This document shows positions 6,672 through 8,133 of a stretch of 8,133 nt of DNA, one piece after another. Numbering within the stretch: position 1 is the stretch's first letter; each line of letters starts with the position of its first letter. This stretch comes from an uncultured Actinomycetes bacterium (GTDB taxonomy: Bacteria > Actinomycetota > Actinomycetes > Nanopelagicales > Nanopelagicaceae), in the NCBI GenBank assembly GCA_903918325.1, contig CAIXDY010000044.1:1-8133 (forward strand), read 5' to 3'. The translations under genes were made by a program, and so were the position numbers. Under the pieces are notes generated by a model. The model saw nothing but the letters and a program-made list of their open reading frames with translations. It was not told the origin of the DNA and did no database searches.

Positions 6672-6911
6672 ATGATGGATGAAGCCCTCGAGCATTTAGT
6701 AAAGGGAATCGTCGATAATCCCGATGATGTAGTTGTTGCAGAAAAAACACATCGTCGTGGAACAACGCTGGAAGTTCGTGTGAACCCAGAAGATATCGGC
6801 AAAGTTATTGGTCGTAATGGCCGTACTGCAAAAGCACTTCGAACGGTCGTAAGTGCAATTGCAGGACGTACAGTCCGCGTCGATCTCATCGAGACCGACG
6901 AAGCTCTCTAA
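6672..6911 (+). CDS. khpA: KH-domain RNA-binding protein, KhpA type
   Basis: This 79-residue protein is a single KH domain with the nucleic-acid-binding loop GKVIGRNGRTAKALR (GxxG as IGRNG) and the family N terminus EALEHLVKGIVDNPDDV. It belongs to the small KH proteins encoded after rpsP in actinobacteria and many Firmicutes, called KhpA where studied. There it binds many RNAs and acts with KhpB; its exact role here is unknown. Two ATGs stand in tandem (6672 and 6675); I chose the first. No Shine-Dalgarno is visible. The gene begins two bases after the original rpsP stop (TAACAATG), so translation probably depended on ribosomes finishing rpsP. With the present frame rpsP ribosomes stop 61 bases earlier, which may lower its expression. 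The next gene, rimM, starts with an identical TAACAATG junction. Confidence 0.92.
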   Translation: MMDEALEHLVKGIVDNPDDVVVAEKTHRRGTTLEVRVNPEDIGKVIGRNGRTAKALRTVVSAIAGRTVRVDLIETDEAL

Positions 6912-6913
6912 CA

Positions 6914-7414
6914 ATGCGTTTACTCGTGGGGCGCATCGGTCGCGCCCACGGAATTCTTGGTGAAGCGACGATTGAGGTTCGAACTGACGAACCTGATCGT
7001 CGTTTTGCAATTGGAAATAAACTACAAACTGACGCTCTAGGCGAACTCACAATTATTTCAGGCCGTGTTCATAACGGTATTTTATTGCTGGGTTTCGAAG
7101 GTATCAGTGACCGCAATTCCATCGAAAAACTACGGAACACTTTGATTTACTGCGATGTTGATATCGATGAACCTGGTGTAGATGAAGATGACTATCACGT
7201 ACTTCAACTCATTGGCTGTGCCGCTCACCTTGAATCAGGGGTAAAAATTGGCGAAGTCACTGATGTGGTTAATTTGCCGGGCCAAGATTTATTGGCAATC
7301 AAGACTGAAGATGGCGAAATTCTTATTCCCTTTGTTCATCAATTAGTTCCGGTCGTCGATATTGCCGCGAAAAAAGTTACGGTTATCCCGCCAGAGTTAT
7401 CGGGTGCCCAGTGA
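6914..7414 (+). CDS. rimM: RimM, 16S rRNA processing / 30S maturation factor
   Basis: RimM helps assemble the head of the small subunit, in E. coli through contact with protein uS19. The 166 residues are the usual length. The N-terminal RimM domain opens with LLVGRIGRAHGILGEATIEV and an EVRTDEPDRRFAIG segment; the C-terminal PRC-barrel domain (about 95-163) includes YHVLQLIGC, IGEVTDVVNLPGQDLL and the closing ILIPFVHQLVPVVD. The gene starts two bases after the khpA stop with no Shine-Dalgarno, so coupling is likely, and its stop overlaps the trmD start. The order rpsP-khpA-rimM-trmD is conserved across many bacteria and links rRNA maturation with tRNA modification. No anomaly seen. Confidence 0.95.
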   Translation: MRLLVGRIGRAHGILGEATIEVRTDEPDRRFAIGNKLQTDALGELTIISGRVHNGILLLGFEGISDRNSIEKLRNTLIYCDVDIDEPGVDEDDYHVLQLIGCAAHLESGVKIGEVTDVVNLPGQDLLAIKTEDGEILIPFVHQLVPVVDIAAKKVTVIPPELSGAQ

Positions 7415-8082
7415 TGAGAATTGATGCCGTCACTATTTTTCCGGATTATTTTTCGCCATTAAAACTCTCACTACTTGGCAAGGCACAAGAGAGCCAACTA
7501 GTTAGTTTTGGAATCCATGACTTACGCAGCTTTGCCACAAATGTTCACAACCAAGTCGATGACACGCCTTATGGTGGTGGCGCCGGCATGGTGATGATGC
7601 CCGAGATATGGGGCGCAGCCTTAGATCCATTGATGACGGTTGATTCAGATTTAATAATTCTTACTCCAGCAGGTAAACGCTTCGATCAGCCAATGGCGCA
7701 GTCGCTTTCGAATGCTTCACATTTAGTTTTTGCTTGCGGTCGTTACGAAGGTATCGATGACCGAGTTCGCCAACATTATCTTTCTCAAGGTTTTAGAGTG
7801 CATGAGGTATCAATTGGCGATTACGTTTTAGGCGGGGGAGAAGTTGCCAGTCTTGTAATGATCGAAGCGATTACTCGGTTAATACCTGGAGTGCTGGGTA
7901 ACCCGGGTTCACTTGCTGAGGAGTCACACAATCAAGAGGGTTATCTGGAATATCCTAATTACACAAAACCGCAGCAATGGCGCGGAATCTCGGTGCCTGA
8001 GATTTTATTAAGTGGAAATCACGGTGAAATTGCTAAATGGCGCGACGCGCAAGCAAAAGCGCGGGGTGAGAAGAATCTATAA
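7414..8082 (+). CDS. trmD: TrmD, tRNA (guanine-N1)-methyltransferase
   Basis: TrmD transfers a methyl group from S-adenosylmethionine to N1 of G37 next to the anticodon, which prevents +1 frameshifting; it is usually essential. From the ATG at 7414 it has 222 residues, slightly short of the common 230-250 but with all motifs: MRIDAVTIFPDYF at the start, DDTPYGGGAGM (49-59), and the trefoil-knot SAM site ACGRYEGID (107-115) and SIGDYVLGGGE (133-143). R155 lies before LIPGVLG. The LEYPNYTKP stretch has Glu179 where proteobacterial enzymes have the catalytic Asp169; as I recall, Glu is normal there in Gram-positive TrmDs. A GTG at 7411 is also in frame, but the ATG matches the family N terminus and gives a TGATG overlap with rimM. 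Confidence 0.96.
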   Translation: MRIDAVTIFPDYFSPLKLSLLGKAQESQLVSFGIHDLRSFATNVHNQVDDTPYGGGAGMVMMPEIWGAALDPLMTVDSDLIILTPAGKRFDQPMAQSLSNASHLVFACGRYEGIDDRVRQHYLSQGFRVHEVSIGDYVLGGGEVASLVMIEAITRLIPGVLGNPGSLAEESHNQEGYLEYPNYTKPQQWRGISVPEILLSGNHGEIAKWRDAQAKARGEKNL

Positions 8083-8133
8083 CTCGTCAGTAACACTGTT
8101 TCTGCCGTAGCCTTGCACCTATGACGTATGACA
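8083..8133 (+). other. Region after trmD, upstream of an unseen gene
   Basis: These 51 bases hold no complete gene. In the usual order rplS would come next. ATG codons occur at 8121 and 8128 in a short direct repeat (ATGAC at 8121-8125 and 8128-8132), but no Shine-Dalgarno precedes them and too little sequence remains to tell whether either is a start codon or part of a promoter. No terminator with a T-run is seen after trmD. Confidence 0.4.

Noticed and set aside
6584..6765. Overlapping reverse-strand ORFs across the rpsP tail and khpA, without stops for over 100 codons
   Set aside because: They are mirror images of the low-complexity Ala/Glu/Val-rich coding strand and show no family motifs or ribosome binding sites.
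7949..7975. TrmD Glu179 in place of the proteobacterial catalytic Asp169
   Set aside because: Glu at this position (LEYPxYTxP) is, as far as I recall, the normal form in Gram-positive TrmDs, so it is not evidence of inactivity.
8088..8098. Short inverted repeat CAGT-AAC-ACTG after trmD
   Set aside because: A four-base stem with a three-base loop is expected by chance.

Overview
This window reads as a compact, conserved chromosomal stretch of an actinobacterium (Actinomycetota). The order ftsY - amt - glnB(glnK) - glnD - ffh - rpsP - KH protein - rimM - trmD is the standard actinobacterial arrangement, and every protein carries clear family motifs. The moderate base composition (A/T-rich third positions, well below streptomycetes or mycobacteria) and tight packing suggest a streamlined, lower-GC lineage such as the freshwater Nanopelagicales (acI). 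That placement is inference from gene order and composition, not a database match. All genes lie on the + strand.

Layout. 1-437 is the 3' end of ftsY, the SRP receptor GTPase. A 137-base gap (438-574) holds the amt upstream region, with several GTnAC-type elements that resemble GlnR half-sites. 575-4497 is the nitrogen-sensing cluster: the ammonium channel Amt, its PII regulator (start overlaps the amt stop by one base, strong Shine-Dalgarno) and GlnD, the enzyme that modifies PII. ffh (4510-5946) follows 12 bases later. A 163-base gap (5947-6109) holds a hairpin and a candidate promoter. Then comes the translation operon: rpsP (TTG start), a KhpA-type KH protein, rimM and trmD, with junctions of 0-2 bases. 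The last 51 bases lie upstream of the next gene, probably rplS outside the window.

How the genes work together. Amt imports ammonium, PII plugs or releases Amt and signals nitrogen status, and GlnD switches PII by modifying the T-loop tyrosine. FtsY and Ffh are the two GTPases of co-translational membrane targeting. The last block makes ribosomal protein bS16, a 30S maturation factor (RimM), an RNA-binding protein and the tRNA m1G37 methyltransferase.

Two things are not ordinary. (1) A 20-bp inverted repeat with one mismatch and an 8-base loop sits inside the first codons of glnD (2234-2281), starting eight bases after the ATG, where the mRNA would fold directly over the initiating ribosome. 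(2) The acidic repeat tail of rpsP carries an apparent one-base deletion near 6561/6562. Two copies of a 30-base repeat, one of them 29 bases long, show it directly. The tail becomes basic and stops at 6610, while the original frame stays open to a TAA at 6667-6669, two bases before the KH gene. No new multi-gene system was found; the interest lies in these local structures.
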